DNA of 64,000 bases from Sediminivirga luteola (GCF_014639315.1 NZ_BMFY01000006.1:106510-170509); one strand, 5' to 3'; positions 24,584 to 33,898 are shown, counted from the first letter of the stretch. The notes: generated by a model not told the origin, from the sequence alone. Program-made: numbers and translations.

Positions 24584-25816
24584 ATGATGTCCACCCGGAA
24601 ACCCCTCCCGAAAGATCCGCTCATCCGCTCGCTGGTCGCCGCCCAGCTGGCATCCCGGCGGATGTCCCGGCGCTCGCTCATGACCGGCATCGGCGCCGCC
24701 GGCATGCTGGGCGCCCTCGCCGCCTGCGGTACCTCCGGCACCGGCACCAGCAGCGAAGGCCTCAGCCCGGCCGAGGACCTCTCGGAGCAGGAGAAGCAGC
24801 TCTTCTGGGCCAACTGGACCCTGTACCTGGACTACGACGACTCCACCAGGACCTACCCCAGCCTGGAGCGCTTCCAGGAGCAGACCGGCATCGAGGTCAC
24901 CTACGCCGAGGACATCAACGGCAACGAGACGTACTACGGCACGATCCAGTCCCAGCTGAACGCCGGCCAGGACTTCGGCCAGGACATCGTGACCTTCACC
25001 GACTGGATGGCCGCGCGGCTGATCAGCCAGGGCGTGGTGCAGGAACTCGACCACGCGAACATCCCCAATCTGCAGAACCTGCTGCCGAACCTCCTCGACG
25101 TGGAGTTCGACCCGGGCCGTCAGCGCTCGGTCACCTGGCAGTCGGGCATGGCCGGCATCGCCTGGAACAAGGAGGAACTGCCCGACGGGCTGCACTCGGT
25201 CTCAGACCTGTGGAACACGCCGGAGCTGCGCGGACGGGTCACGGTGCTCGACGAGATGCGCGACACCATGGGCCTGCTGATGCTGGACGAGGGCGTGGAC
25301 ATCACGAGCTTCACCGCCGAGGACTTCGAGAACGCCATCGACGTCCTGGCCGAGAACATCACCAGCGGGCAGATCCGCCAGGTCCGCGGCAACGACTACA
25401 AGGAGGACCTCGTCTCCGGCGATGCGCTCGCCGCGATCTGCTGGTCCGGCGACATCACCCAGCTGAACTTCGAGGAGGGCGACCGCTGGGAGTTCGTCAT
25501 CCCCGAGGCCGGCGGCACGCTCTGGTCGGACAACCTCCTGGTGCCGATGGGCGCCACCCACAAGACCAACGCCGAGACCCTGATGAACTACTACCTCGAT
25601 CCCGAGGTGGCCGCCGAGGTCGCCGCCTATGTGAACTTCGTCTGCCCCGTGGTCGGGGCGAAGGAGGCCATGGAACAGGTCGACCCCGAACTCGTGGACG
25701 ACCCGCTGATCTTCCCCTCCGACGAGGACCTGCAGCACGTCTCCGTGTTCCGCGCCCTGGAAGCGGACGAGGAGAGCGAGTTCATCGACCTGTTCCAGCG
25801 GACGATCGGAAACTGA
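24584..25816 (+). CDS. Polyamine ABC transporter binding lipoprotein (PotD-like)
   Basis: This 410-residue extracytoplasmic binding protein has the N-terminal signal RMSRRSLMTG, a twin-arginine motif, followed by a hydrophobic core and the lipobox LAAC. It should be exported by Tat and lipid-anchored. The mature part has spermidine/putrescine-binding protein features: FWANWTLYLDYDD, TYAEDINGNETYYG, QDIVTFTDWMAARLI and AAICWSGDITQL. ATG 24584 is preceded by AAGGAG; the next codon but one is also ATG. It lies between the aldehyde dehydrogenase and the transporter ATPase. Acidic residues dominate, as is usual for a cation-binding protein. Confidence 0.9.
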   Translation: MMSTRKPLPKDPLIRSLVAAQLASRRMSRRSLMTGIGAAGMLGALAACGTSGTGTSSEGLSPAEDLSEQEKQLFWANWTLYLDYDDSTRTYPSLERFQEQTGIEVTYAEDINGNETYYGTIQSQLNAGQDFGQDIVTFTDWMAARLISQGVVQELDHANIPNLQNLLPNLLDVEFDPGRQRSVTWQSGMAGIAWNKEELPDGLHSVSDLWNTPELRGRVTVLDEMRDTMGLLMLDEGVDITSFTAEDFENAIDVLAENITSGQIRQVRGNDYKEDLVSGDALAAICWSGDITQLNFEEGDRWEFVIPEAGGTLWSDNLLVPMGATHKTNAETLMNYYLDPEVAAEVAAYVNFVCPVVGAKEAMEQVDPELVDDPLIFPSDEDLQHVSVFRALEADEESEFIDLFQRTIGN

Positions 25817-25823
25817 CGCGGCC

Positions 25824-26999
25824 ATGACGAATACGGTTAATGCGGCGGACACCGGCGGCGCGACCGGTGCGGGCGCCCCGGCCGGCGGCGCGGATCTGAG
25901 GCTGGAGTCCATCACCAAGCGCTTCGGCGACTACCTCGCCGTGGACGACCTGGACCTGCGCGTCCCGGCCGGCCGGTTCTTCGCGCTGCTGGGACCCTCC
26001 GGCTGCGGGAAGACCACGACGCTGCGGATGATCGCGGGCCTGGAGCATCCCACCCGGGGCCGGATCCTCATCGGCGATGAGGACGTCACCGCCACCCGGG
26101 CGCATCAGCGGAACGTCAACACGGTCTTCCAGAACTACGCGCTGTTCCCGCATCTGAGCATCCTGGAGAACGTCGCCTTCGGCCTGCGGCGCAGGAGAGT
26201 CGCCGACGCCGAGGCGAGGGCGCGCGAGGCCCTGGCGCTGGTCGAGCTGGACCATCTGTCCGCCCGGCGGCCCGCCCAGCTCTCCGGCGGGCAGCAGCAG
26301 CGCGTCGCCTTGGCCCGGGCGGTGGTCAACCGGCCGCATGTGCTGCTGCTCGACGAGCCGCTCGGCGCGCTGGACATGAAACTGCGCCGGCAGATGCAGA
26401 CCGAGCTGAAGACCATCCAGCACGAGGTCGGCCTGACCTTCATCCACGTCACCCACGATCAGGAGGAGGCCATGACCATGGCCGACACGGTCGCGGTGAT
26501 GAACGCCGGCCGGATCGAGCAGATCGGCCCGCCCGAGGAGCTCTACGACCTGCCCCGCACCGCCTTCGTGGCGAACTTCCTGGGCAAATCGAACCTGTTC
26601 ACCGCACAGGTCAGCGGCAGCACGGGGGACTGGCTGGAACTGGGCTTCGGCCCGCATCTGACACGGCTTCCCGCCGCCCGTGCCGTGCAGTCGAACGGCC
26701 AGGTCATCGCCGGGATCCGACCGGAGAAGATCGTCGCCGTCCGGCCCGGCGAGCCCGGACCGGGGGAGCACGGCTGGACAAAGGTCTCCGGCGGCAGGGT
26801 CCTGAGCACCTCCTACACGGGTGTCTCCACCGAGTACACCGTCGACGTTCCCGGTGCCGGGGAGTTCGAGGTCTTCTCGCAGAACCTCCGCAGCGAGGTG
26901 TTCGCCGAGGGTGCCGAGGTGGACCTGTGGTGGGACGAGCGGAACGTCTTCGGTCTCCCCGGGGACTCCGACACCGAAGCGGGGGTCGAGGAGGTCTGA
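25824..26999 (+). CDS. potA: Polyamine ABC transporter ATPase (PotA-like)
   Basis: The protein has 391 residues. Walker [14 protein letters not shown], signature [15 protein letters not shown], Walker [13 protein letters not shown] and H-loop [14 protein letters not shown] mark a complete nucleotide-binding domain. A C-terminal TOBE-like regulatory domain follows from about residue 260. This is the CUT1/PotA group that energises polyamine uptake. An Ala/Gly-rich leader of about 25 residues precedes the domain. Spacing from the binding protein is 7 bp, and the stop overlaps the first permease start by one base. Confidence 0.92.
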   Translation: MTNTVNAADTGGATGAGAPAGGADLRLESITKRFGDYLAVDDLDLRVPAGRFFALLGPSGCGKTTTLRMIAGLEHPTRGRILIGDEDVTATRAHQRNVNTVFQNYALFPHLSILENVAFGLRRRRVADAEARAREALALVELDHLSARRPAQLSGGQQQRVALARAVVNRPHVLLLDEPLGALDMKLRRQMQTELKTIQHEVGLTFIHVTHDQEEAMTMADTVAVMNAGRIEQIGPPEELYDLPRTAFVANFLGKSNLFTAQVSGSTGDWLELGFGPHLTRLPAARAVQSNGQVIAGIRPEKIVAVRPGEPGPGEHGWTKVSGGRVLSTSYTGVSTEYTVDVPGAGEFEVFSQNLRSEVFAEGAEVDLWWDERNVFGLPGDSDTEAGVEEV

Positions 27000-28021
27000 T
27001 GAGCGCACGGGCCACTGATGACGCTGATGACGCTGCCAGCGCTGCCGACGCGGCCGGCCCCGCGGGCTCTGCCGGTGCGGTGGGCACCACCACGGCGGGC
27101 CCAGCGGGGAAGCCGGGCGGGAACGCCCAGGAGCGCAGCCCGGAGGAACTGAGGGAACACCGGCGACGCGGCCGGGTGGGGATGATGCTGGTGGTCCCCG
27201 GCCTGCTCTTCGCGGTGGCGTTCTTCGCCGTGCCGGTCTTCTCGCTGCTGGCGATGTCGCTCTACACCCGCCCCGAGGGCGCGGCCATAGGGGTGTACGA
27301 GCCGGGGCTGGAGTTCGGCACCTACGCCGAGGTCCTGTCGCTGTACTGGGAGGCGTTCCTCCGGTCCTTCGGGTTCGCGCTGATCGCCACCATCGCGGCG
27401 CTGCTGATCGGGTACCCGATGGCGTACCTGGTGGCGGTGCGGCTGCGCGGCAAGCCGCTGCTGCAGGGCCTGCTGCTGGTCCTGATCATCGCGCCGTTCT
27501 TCTCCAGCTTCATTCTGCGCACCCAGTCCTGGCGCCTGATCCTCTCCGATGAGGGGGTCGTCGTCGGGTTCCTGAAGGCCGTGGCGATCCTGCCCGAGGA
27601 CGGCCGGCTCACCGCCACCGCCTTCGCGGTGGTCTGCGGCCTGACCTACAACTTCCTGCCGTTCATGACGCTGCCGATCTACGCCAATCTGGAGCGGATG
27701 GACCTGCGGCTGATCGAGGCCGGCGGTGACCTGTACGCCTCGCCGTTCGAGACGTTCCGGAAGGTGACGCTGCCGCTGTCGATGCCGGGCGTGCTGGCCG
27801 GCACCCTGCTGACCTTCATCCCCGCCAGCGGCGACTACGTCAATGCGGTCCTGCTGGGCAACAACCAGAACACGACGATGATCGGGCAGGTCATCGACTC
27901 CCGGTTCTTCCGCGCGGTGGACTACCCGCAGGCCTCCGCGCTGTCCTTCGTGCTGATGTTCGCCATCCTGATCCTGGTGACGCTGTACGTCCGCCGGTTC
28001 GGTACGAAGGAGCTGGTATGA
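26999..28021 (+). CDS. potB: Polyamine ABC transporter permease (PotB-like)
   Basis: The protein has 340 residues. A polar, Ala/Gly-rich cytoplasmic tail of about 55 residues is followed by six membrane spans and the EAA-like loop EAGGDLYASPFETFRKVTLP that docks on the ATPase. It forms the channel with PotC. The start ATG shares a base with the PotA stop. The unusually long N-terminal tail (DDADDAASAADAAG and following) is not expected in PotB and may be a lineage-specific extension; a start nearer residue 60 is conceivable but has no better ribosome-binding site. Confidence 0.9.
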   Translation: MSARATDDADDAASAADAAGPAGSAGAVGTTTAGPAGKPGGNAQERSPEELREHRRRGRVGMMLVVPGLLFAVAFFAVPVFSLLAMSLYTRPEGAAIGVYEPGLEFGTYAEVLSLYWEAFLRSFGFALIATIAALLIGYPMAYLVAVRLRGKPLLQGLLLVLIIAPFFSSFILRTQSWRLILSDEGVVVGFLKAVAILPEDGRLTATAFAVVCGLTYNFLPFMTLPIYANLERMDLRLIEAGGDLYASPFETFRKVTLPLSMPGVLAGTLLTFIPASGDYVNAVLLGNNQNTTMIGQVIDSRFFRAVDYPQASALSFVLMFAILILVTLYVRRFGTKELV

Positions 28022-28821
28022 GGAAGTTCGATCTCAGCCGGTGGTTCATCCCGGTCTTTGGCGGGCTGGCGTTCGTCTACCTGCTCGTCCCCATCGCGTA
28101 CATCTTCGTCTTCTCGTTCAACGACGCGGGCCGGACGAACCTGTCCTGGCGCGGGTTCACGCTCTCCAACTGGCAGAACCCCTGCGGTGCGCCGCAGGTC
28201 TGCGAGGCCTTCGTCAACTCGCTCCAGGTGGGCGTCATCGCGACCGTCGTCGCGACGGTGCTGGGCACCCTGCTGGCATTCGGGCTGGAACGGTACCGAT
28301 TCCGGTTCTCCGGGACGGCGAACATCCTGGTGTTCCTCCCGCTGGCCACTCCCGAGGTGGTGCTGGGCGCCTCGTTGCTGTCCCAGTTCCTCAACCTGGG
28401 CGTCGAGCTGGGCATGACGACGACGATCATCTCGCACATCATGTTCTGCATGTCCTTCGTGGTGGTGACCATCCGCGCCCGGATCGCCTCGCTCGACCCG
28501 AAGCTGGAGGAGGCCGCCGCGGACCTCTACGCCTCGGGGCCGATGACCTTCTGGAAGGTCACGTTCCCGCTACTGGTGCCCGGTATCGTCGCGGCGGCCC
28601 TGCTGAGCTTCGCGATGAGCTTCGACGACTTCATCGTGGCGAACTTCAACTCCGGCCCCTTCACGACGTTCCCGCAGTTCATCTACGTGGCCGCGACGCG
28701 CGGCATCCCGGCGGAGGCGAACGTCATCGGCTCGGGGATGTTCCTGGCCGCGATCGCCCTCGTGCTCGGCGCCCAGCTGTGGCGGTACTGGCGCGGCAAG
28801 CGGGTGAGCGCGGTCGGCTGA
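28018..28821 (+). CDS. potC: Polyamine ABC transporter permease (PotC-like)
   Basis: This 267-residue protein has six spans and the loop EEAAADLYASGPMTFWKVTF for contact with the ATPase. It begins with MRKFDLSRWFIPVFGGLAF, the first span, and overlaps PotB by 4 bp (ATGA). It completes a PotABCD-type importer in the order dehydrogenase, D, A, B, C. The C-terminal region includes SFDDFIVANFNSGPFTTFPQ, conserved in polyamine permeases. Confidence 0.92.
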   Translation: MRKFDLSRWFIPVFGGLAFVYLLVPIAYIFVFSFNDAGRTNLSWRGFTLSNWQNPCGAPQVCEAFVNSLQVGVIATVVATVLGTLLAFGLERYRFRFSGTANILVFLPLATPEVVLGASLLSQFLNLGVELGMTTTIISHIMFCMSFVVVTIRARIASLDPKLEEAAADLYASGPMTFWKVTFPLLVPGIVAAALLSFAMSFDDFIVANFNSGPFTTFPQFIYVAATRGIPAEANVIGSGMFLAAIALVLGAQLWRYWRGKRVSAVG

Positions 28822-28837
28822 GCGGAGCGTTCAGCCG
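28815..28837. terminator. Small hairpin enclosing two convergent stop codons
   Basis: CGGCTGA and TCAGCCG form 7-bp arms around a 9-nt loop. Each arm contains the TGA stop of one of the two convergent genes, which end only 9 bp apart. It may serve as a minimal bidirectional terminator. Confidence 0.4.
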
Positions 28838-29763
28838 GTGCCCGGGTGGTTCGCGCCGGCGCTACGGCGATGGCGCCTGCGCCGTGGCGGCAGCGCGATC
28901 CTCCGGCGCTGGACATGCCGGGGAGGCCGGGCGCCGATGAGCGTGAGGGCGTTGCTGACGGCCACCAGGCCGATGCCGGTCCAGGCCAGGGCCGGCAGGT
29001 GCTGGTGCAGGGCGACGGCACCGATGAGCGCGGCGAACACCGGGTGCAGAGACATGCCCAGGCCGAACACCACCGGGCTGATCCGGCGCAGCACGATCAG
29101 GTCCAGCGTGTACGGCACGGCCGAGGCGAACAGCCCGGCTGCGGCGGCGAAGAGATAGGCCTCCACGGGTGGGCGCTCCTGCCAGATGATGATCGCCGCG
29201 ACCGGCAGCAGGCCCACGGCCGAGAGCGTCATCGCCACCGCCGTGCCCTGGACCCCGGGCACCAGCCTGCCCACGGCGCGGTTGGCCATGATGTACCCGG
29301 CCCAGGAGGCGCTGGCCAGCACGGCCAGCCCCAGGCCGATCAGGTCGCTGGAGGGACCGGGCCGGGTGAGCAGTACGATCCCGGCCAGCGCCAGCGTCGC
29401 GCAGACCGCATCGCGCCACCGCCGGGAGGACAGCAGTGCCACCGCGAGCGGGCCGAGGAACTCGATGGTGACGGCGGTGCCCAGGCCGACCCGCTCCACC
29501 GCGGCGTAGAGCGAGGAGTTCATGCTGGCGAAGAGCACCGCCAGCAGCACGATGGGCGGCCACTGCTCCCGGGTGAGCCGATGCACCCGGGGCCGGGTGA
29601 GGACCAGCAGCACGAGAGCCGCGACGATCTGCCGGGCGGCCACGACGCCGAGCGGCCCGAGCGTGCCGAAGGCCAGGGAACCGGTGGCCGCGCCAGACTG
29701 GGTGCTCAGGGCGCTCACGGAGATCACCGCCAGGCCGCGGGCCGGGCGCTCGGGATGGGTCAT
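28831..29763 (-). CDS. EamA-family exporter (RhtA-like)
   Basis: This membrane protein of about 310 residues has ten spans and two EamA repeats. The first repeat ends with LGTAVTIEFLGPLAVALLSS, the family glutamate-rich helix, and the second with ISPVVFGLGMSLHPVFAALI. RhtA-type members export threonine, homoserine or other metabolites. I use ATG 29763, though 29772 and a GTG at 29811 are also in frame; none has a good ribosome-binding site. A possible -10 (TATACC) ends 6 nt before 29811. A basic tail (RRRIALPPRRRRHRRSAG) closes the protein. It is divergent from a LysR regulator, the classical arrangement for regulator and exporter. Confidence 0.82.
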   Translation of the reverse strand: MTHPERPARGLAVISVSALSTQSGAATGSLAFGTLGPLGVVAARQIVAALVLLVLTRPRVHRLTREQWPPIVLLAVLFASMNSSLYAAVERVGLGTAVTIEFLGPLAVALLSSRRWRDAVCATLALAGIVLLTRPGPSSDLIGLGLAVLASASWAGYIMANRAVGRLVPGVQGTAVAMTLSAVGLLPVAAIIIWQERPPVEAYLFAAAAGLFASAVPYTLDLIVLRRISPVVFGLGMSLHPVFAALIGAVALHQHLPALAWTGIGLVAVSNALTLIGARPPRHVQRRRIALPPRRRRHRRSAGANHPGTG

Positions 29764-29793
29764 GTCTCGCATTGTGCGCCGTGACGCGACACC

Positions 29794-29806
29794 GCGCATA
29801 ATGCGC
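29794..29806. promoter_or_regulatory. Palindrome in the exporter-LysR intergenic region
   Basis: GCGCAT-A-ATGCGC is a perfect 6-bp inverted repeat around one base, preceded by ATTGTGCG, which also pairs with CGCATAAT in the same element. It has the T-N11-A-like character of LysR operators and lies between the divergent starts. Confidence 0.45.
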
Positions 29807-29821
29807 GCCACGCCCGAGGTA

Positions 29822-29827
29822 TACGCT
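29822..29827 (+). promoter_or_regulatory. -10 hexamer TACGCT, leaderless configuration for the LysR gene
   Basis: TACGCT is followed by TCAGGT (6 nt) and then the ATG at 29834, so the transcript should begin at the start codon. Confidence 0.5.
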
Positions 29828-29833
29828 TCAGGT

Positions 29834-30700
29834 ATGGATTGGGAGCTGCGTCACATCCGCTGCCTGATCGCCATCGCGGAGACCGGCACGCTCACCGACG
29901 CGGGTCTTGCCCTCGGTCTCTCCCAGGCGCAGGTCTCCCGGACGCTACGCGCCCTGGAGGCGGCCTGGGGCGTCGTGCTGGTGCGCCGGCAGGCGCGCGA
30001 AGCGGTGCTCACCGAGGAGGGACAGGCAGCCGTCGTGCGCGGGCGGCATCTGCTGGAGATCGCCGGGCGCCTCGATGCGCAGATGAGCGGCCAGCGCAGC
30101 CTGCGGCTCGGCTACGCCTGGGCTGCGGCCGGCCGGCACACGGTGGCGCTGCAGCGGGGCTGGGATCGCGAGCAGCCCGGGATCGACCTGGCCCTGGTCC
30201 GGGTCAACGGCGCCAGTGCCGGCCTGGCCGAGGGCCTGGTGGACGCGGCGCTGGTGCGCACCGCTCCCGATGCCCGGCGGTACGAATCCGTGCCGGTGGG
30301 AGTGGAACGTCGCGTGGCCGCCTTCGCGGCGGACGATCCCTGGGCCTCGCGGAGCAGGGTGCGGATGAAGGACTTCGCCGGACGCAGGCTCCTGGTGGAC
30401 ACCCGCGCCGGGACCACCAACCTGCAGCTCTGGCCGGCCGGCGCAGGCCCGGCGGGCGTTCTGGAAGTGGCCGACATCGACGGCTGGCTCGATGCGCTCG
30501 CGGCCGGCCGCGCCGTCGGGATCAGCTCCGAGGCCACCGCCCAGCAGCACCGCAGGCAGGGCGTGCGCTACCGGGTGATCGCCGATGCGCCACCGCTCCA
30601 GGTGCGGCTCGCCTGGCACCGGGGCGAGGCCGTGCCCGGGCTGGAGGCGCTATGCGGACTGCTCCGGCGGCTCTACGGCTGGAGCGGCTACGACGCCTGA
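29834..30700 (+). CDS. LysR-family transcription regulator
   Basis: The protein has 288 residues. An N-terminal winged helix-turn-helix (RHIRCLIAIAETGTLTDAGL, then LSQAQVSRTLRALEAAWGVVL) is followed by an effector domain starting near residue 90. It probably controls the divergent EamA exporter and itself. The ATG at 29834 fits family length; the frame stays open upstream but lacks conserved sequence there. The first 30 residues match the LysR pattern well, while the effector domain is too divergent to name a ligand. Confidence 0.9.
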   Translation: MDWELRHIRCLIAIAETGTLTDAGLALGLSQAQVSRTLRALEAAWGVVLVRRQAREAVLTEEGQAAVVRGRHLLEIAGRLDAQMSGQRSLRLGYAWAAAGRHTVALQRGWDREQPGIDLALVRVNGASAGLAEGLVDAALVRTAPDARRYESVPVGVERRVAAFAADDPWASRSRVRMKDFAGRRLLVDTRAGTTNLQLWPAGAGPAGVLEVADIDGWLDALAAGRAVGISSEATAQQHRRQGVRYRVIADAPPLQVRLAWHRGEAVPGLEALCGLLRRLYGWSGYDA

Positions 30701-30830
30701 GGACGGGTGTGCGGGCTTGGCGGGTGCGCGACGCTTGGCGGACGCGCGGGACTGACGGGTGTGCGGGCCTGGCGGGCCCTGCGGCAGTGCCCGTTCGCCT
30801 GTTCGCGGCGAGCCCTCCCGCACGTGACAG

Positions 30831-30892
30831 GACAACCTGTAAGTGCCAGAACAACACCGTAGACGGTGGTGTTCTGGCACTACGGTGTTGTT
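30831..30892. repeat. Dispersed hairpin element, family 1, copy 2
   Basis: AGTGCCAGAACAACACCG and CGGTGGTGTTCTGGCACT form 18-bp arms with one mismatch around an AGA-type loop, with weaker outer arms (GACAACCTGTA and TACGGTGTTGTT). It lies between convergent LysR and hydrolase genes, 58 bp beyond the hydrolase stop. The plan is the same as at 421-482. Confidence 0.75.
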
Positions 30893-30949
30893 TGGCGGGC
30901 TCGCGGGGGCGGGGTGCGCGGGACCGGGGCGAAGCGATCCGGGGGAGGT

Positions 30950-31600
30950 CTAGAAGTCCCGGCTCTTGCCGCCACGCAACCAGACGACCTCGGTGCCGGT
31001 GAGGTTCCCGATCTGACGGCCGAGCAGCTCACGGCCGCGATCCGAGAGCAGCTCGTCGTGGATCGGGACGCTGTGCGCCGGCACGCCCAGGGCGCGGACG
31101 AACTCCACGTGCTCCTTCATCGCCGCCCAGGGGCCCATGATCGGCAGAGCGAGGACGTCCACGCCCTCCGGGACGGCCTCCAGGGAGTCTCCCGGGTGGA
31201 AGAAGACCGGCTCTTCCGGGGCGTCCGGCACCCGCACGACGTAGCCGAGGTTGTGGATGCGCGGGATGTCCTGGTGGATGATCGCGTGGTCGCCGCCGAC
31301 GGCTTCGATCTCCAGACCGCCGATGTGCATCCGGTCGCCCGGCGCGACGGACCGCGCCCCCGGCAGTTCGACGGTCTCATGGACGTCGTCGGCCGTGAAA
31401 ACGCTCGCGTGGGGATTGTTCAGCAGCAGGGTGGAGGCGCGCTCGGGATCGACGTGGTCGAGGTGCTGATGCGTGATGAGCACCCCGTCGAGGCGCTGGG
31501 CATCGTGCCATTCGGAGGAGAACGACCCCGGATCGATCAGGATCCGGGTCTCGGCGGCTTCTACCAGTACGCATGCGTGTCCCAGATGTGTGATCCGCAT
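30950..31600 (-). CDS. Metallo-beta-lactamase-fold hydrolase (UlaG-like)
   Basis: This 216-residue cytoplasmic protein begins MRITHLGHACVLVEA and has the metal-binding motif THQHLDHVDP. Further histidines are in VGGDHAIIH and FHPGDSLEA. This is the pattern of the L-ascorbate-6-phosphate lactonase/phosphodiesterase-like branch of the MBL superfamily. The substrate is unknown; RNA, lactones and phosphodiesters all occur in the family. The ATG has GAGAGCATGG upstream, which is a poor site. It is divergent from the prolyl oligopeptidase. Confidence 0.85.
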   Translation of the reverse strand: MRITHLGHACVLVEAAETRILIDPGSFSSEWHDAQRLDGVLITHQHLDHVDPERASTLLLNNPHASVFTADDVHETVELPGARSVAPGDRMHIGGLEIEAVGGDHAIIHQDIPRIHNLGYVVRVPDAPEEPVFFHPGDSLEAVPEGVDVLALPIMGPWAAMKEHVEFVRALGVPAHSVPIHDELLSDRGRELLGRQIGNLTGTEVVWLRGGKSRDF

Positions 31601-31692
31601 GCCGCCATGCTCTCACAGACGCCTTTCGTCCCGATAGGGGAGGGCGGCGTCTGTCTCAGGCGGTCACCGACGACGGTGTCCGTGCCGCTGTA

Positions 31693-31698
31693 TAGGGT
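31693..31698 (+). promoter_or_regulatory. -10 hexamer TAGGGT, near-leaderless configuration
   Basis: TAGGGT is followed by 7 nt (GGGGCAC) and the ATG at 31706 of the oligopeptidase gene, so the transcript starts on or one base before the start codon. Confidence 0.5.
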
Positions 31699-31705
31699 GG
31701 GGCAC

Positions 31706-33898
31706 ATGACTGACGCGGTCGTCCCCGATACCCATGGCGCCGGCGCCGCCCCCGACCCGTACGATCCCTGGCTGTGGCTGGAGGACATCCACGGCGAGGA
31801 AGCGCTCTCCTGGGTGCGCGAGCAGAACGCGCGCACCGAGGCGCTCCTGCACGGTGGCGCGGCCGGTGCGGAGCACGAGTCGCTGCGCGCGGAACTCCTG
31901 GAGGTGCTGGACTCCCCGGAGAAGATCCCGGGGGTGAGCAAGCGCGGCGACTGGTATGTCAACTTCTGGCGGGACGCGGAGCATCCGCGCGGCGTGTGGC
32001 GGCGTACCACCTGGGAGGAGTACCGCAGCGGGTCTCCCCGCTGGGAGGTCCTGCTGGACGTGGACGCCCTGGCCGCCGAGGAAGGCGTCGACTGGGTCTT
32101 CGCGGGCACGGCCTATCTGCGCCCCGGCTTCTCCCGCGTCCTGGTGAAGCTGTCCCCGGATGGCGGTGACGCCGGGCAGTGGCGGGAGTTCGACTTCGAA
32201 TCCGCTCGCTGGGTGGAGAACGGCTTCCGGCTGCCGACGGCGAAGTCGAGCGTCTCCTGGGTGGACCGGGACGAGATCCTGGTGAGCACCATCGCCGGGG
32301 AGGACGACGCCACCGAATCCACCTATCCCCGCCGGGTGCGGCGACTCCGCCGCGGGCAGGAGCTCCAGGACGCGGAGATCGTCCACGAGGTCGAGACCTC
32401 GCACCTGATGGCCGGCGCCGGCTACGACTGGACGCCGGGGTTCGAGCGCACCGTGGCGGTGGACGTCATCGACTTCCATAGCTCCCGTAGCTACGTCAGC
32501 CAGGGCCCGCCCCGCGGGAAACCCCAGTGGCAGCGCATCGAGGTGCCCGAGCACGTCGAGGTGGGACTGCATCGCGAATGGCTCGTCCTCTCCCCGCAGC
32601 TGGAATGGGAGCACCATGGCCGGGCGTACGCCCCCGGTTCCCTCGTGATCGGCCGGCTGGAGGACTTCCAGCGTGACGGCACCGGTCTGCGGGCCGTGTT
32701 CGAGCCGGATGAGCGGACCAGCCTGGCCGGGATCAGCTGGACCAGGAACTACCTCGTGCTGAACCTCCTGCGGGACGTCGCGAGCGTCGTCGAGATCGCC
32801 GAGCCGGCCCGAGGGTTCGCCCGGCATGAGGCCGATCTCGGTCTGCCCCTCCAGGATCTCTCGGTGGGCGCGGTGGACGCCCACGAATCGGACGACGTCT
32901 GGATCACGACGACGGGCTTCCTCACCCCGACCACGCTGCTGCGCGGCCGCATCATCGCGGGCGACGCCGGCACGGGCGGGGCACAGACCGGCGACGCCGC
33001 CCCCCGGATCGAGGCGGAGGAGATCCGCAGGGGACCGGAATTCTTCGACGCCTCCACGCACCAGGTGGAACAGCACTTCGCCACATCGGATGACGGCACC
33101 CAGGTCCCCTACTTCCTGGTGGCGCCGGTTCAGATGCCGCTCGACGGCGCCAATCCCACCCTGCTGACGGGATACGGCGGCTTCCTCGTCTCCCGCCTGC
33201 CCGGCTACAGCGGCACCATCGGCCGCGGCTGGCTCCAGCGCGCCGACGACCGCGGCCGCCTGGGAGTCTATGTCCTGGCCAATATCCGCGGCGGCGGGGA
33301 GTACGGTCCGCGCTGGCACCGCGCGGCGCTGCGGGAGAAACGCCCCCGGGCCTACGAGGACTTCGCCGCGGTCGCCCGGGACCTCGTCGCACGAGGCATC
33401 ACCAGCCCGGAATACCTGACCGCGCACGGCGGCAGCAACGGCGGGCTCCTGATGGGCAATATGCTCACCCGCTACCCGGACCTGTTCGCTGCGCTGTCGT
33501 GCGGCGTCCCGCTGCTGGACATGCGCCGGTACACCAAGCTGTCCGCGGGCGCCTCCTGGATCGCCGAGTACGGGGATCCGGACGACCCGGACGACTGGGA
33601 GTTCATCCGCGGATTCTCGCCCTACCACCAGGTGCGTCCCGGCCGGGACTACCCGCCGATCCTGCTGTGGACCGCCACCAGCGACGACCGGGTCGGCCCC
33701 GTTCAGGCGCGGAAGATGGCAGCCCGGCTGGCCGAGCTGGGCTATGCGCAGGCGTACTTCCACGAGGAGCTCGACGGCGGCCACGCAGGTGCCTCCGACA
33801 ACGCTCAGGCGGCGGCACTGCAGGCGCGCTGGCTGTTGTTCCTGCGGCACCAGCTGGGGCGGCCGCGGAACTCCAGAGGAGCGACCGAGGACCCATGA
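31706..33898 (+). CDS. Prolyl oligopeptidase-family (S9) serine peptidase
   Basis: The protein has 730 residues. The N-terminal part starts with YDPWLWLEDIHGEEALSWV, typical of the family, and continues into a propeller-type domain. The C-terminal alpha/beta-hydrolase carries the catalytic Ser in HGGSNGGLLMGN, Asp in TSDDRVGPVQARKMAARL and His in LDGGHAG. It should cleave short peptides, classically after proline, in the cytoplasm; no signal peptide is seen. Its stop overlaps the start of the osmoprotectant transporter ATPase by 4 bp, so it is the first gene of that operon. That pairing could link peptide-derived proline or osmolyte release with import, which is inference. Confidence 0.9.
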   Translation: MTDAVVPDTHGAGAAPDPYDPWLWLEDIHGEEALSWVREQNARTEALLHGGAAGAEHESLRAELLEVLDSPEKIPGVSKRGDWYVNFWRDAEHPRGVWRRTTWEEYRSGSPRWEVLLDVDALAAEEGVDWVFAGTAYLRPGFSRVLVKLSPDGGDAGQWREFDFESARWVENGFRLPTAKSSVSWVDRDEILVSTIAGEDDATESTYPRRVRRLRRGQELQDAEIVHEVETSHLMAGAGYDWTPGFERTVAVDVIDFHSSRSYVSQGPPRGKPQWQRIEVPEHVEVGLHREWLVLSPQLEWEHHGRAYAPGSLVIGRLEDFQRDGTGLRAVFEPDERTSLAGISWTRNYLVLNLLRDVASVVEIAEPARGFARHEADLGLPLQDLSVGAVDAHESDDVWITTTGFLTPTTLLRGRIIAGDAGTGGAQTGDAAPRIEAEEIRRGPEFFDASTHQVEQHFATSDDGTQVPYFLVAPVQMPLDGANPTLLTGYGGFLVSRLPGYSGTIGRGWLQRADDRGRLGVYVLANIRGGGEYGPRWHRAALREKRPRAYEDFAAVARDLVARGITSPEYLTAHGGSNGGLLMGNMLTRYPDLFAALSCGVPLLDMRRYTKLSAGASWIAEYGDPDDPDDWEFIRGFSPYHQVRPGRDYPPILLWTATSDDRVGPVQARKMAARLAELGYAQAYFHEELDGGHAGASDNAQAAALQARWLLFLRHQLGRPRNSRGATEDP

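Noticed and set aside
33499..33894. Upstream extension of the osmoprotectant ATPase gene into the peptidase gene
   Set aside because: The frame is open only because of GC bias. The peptidase catalytic His region occupies the other frame, and the ATPase family begins exactly at ATG 33895.
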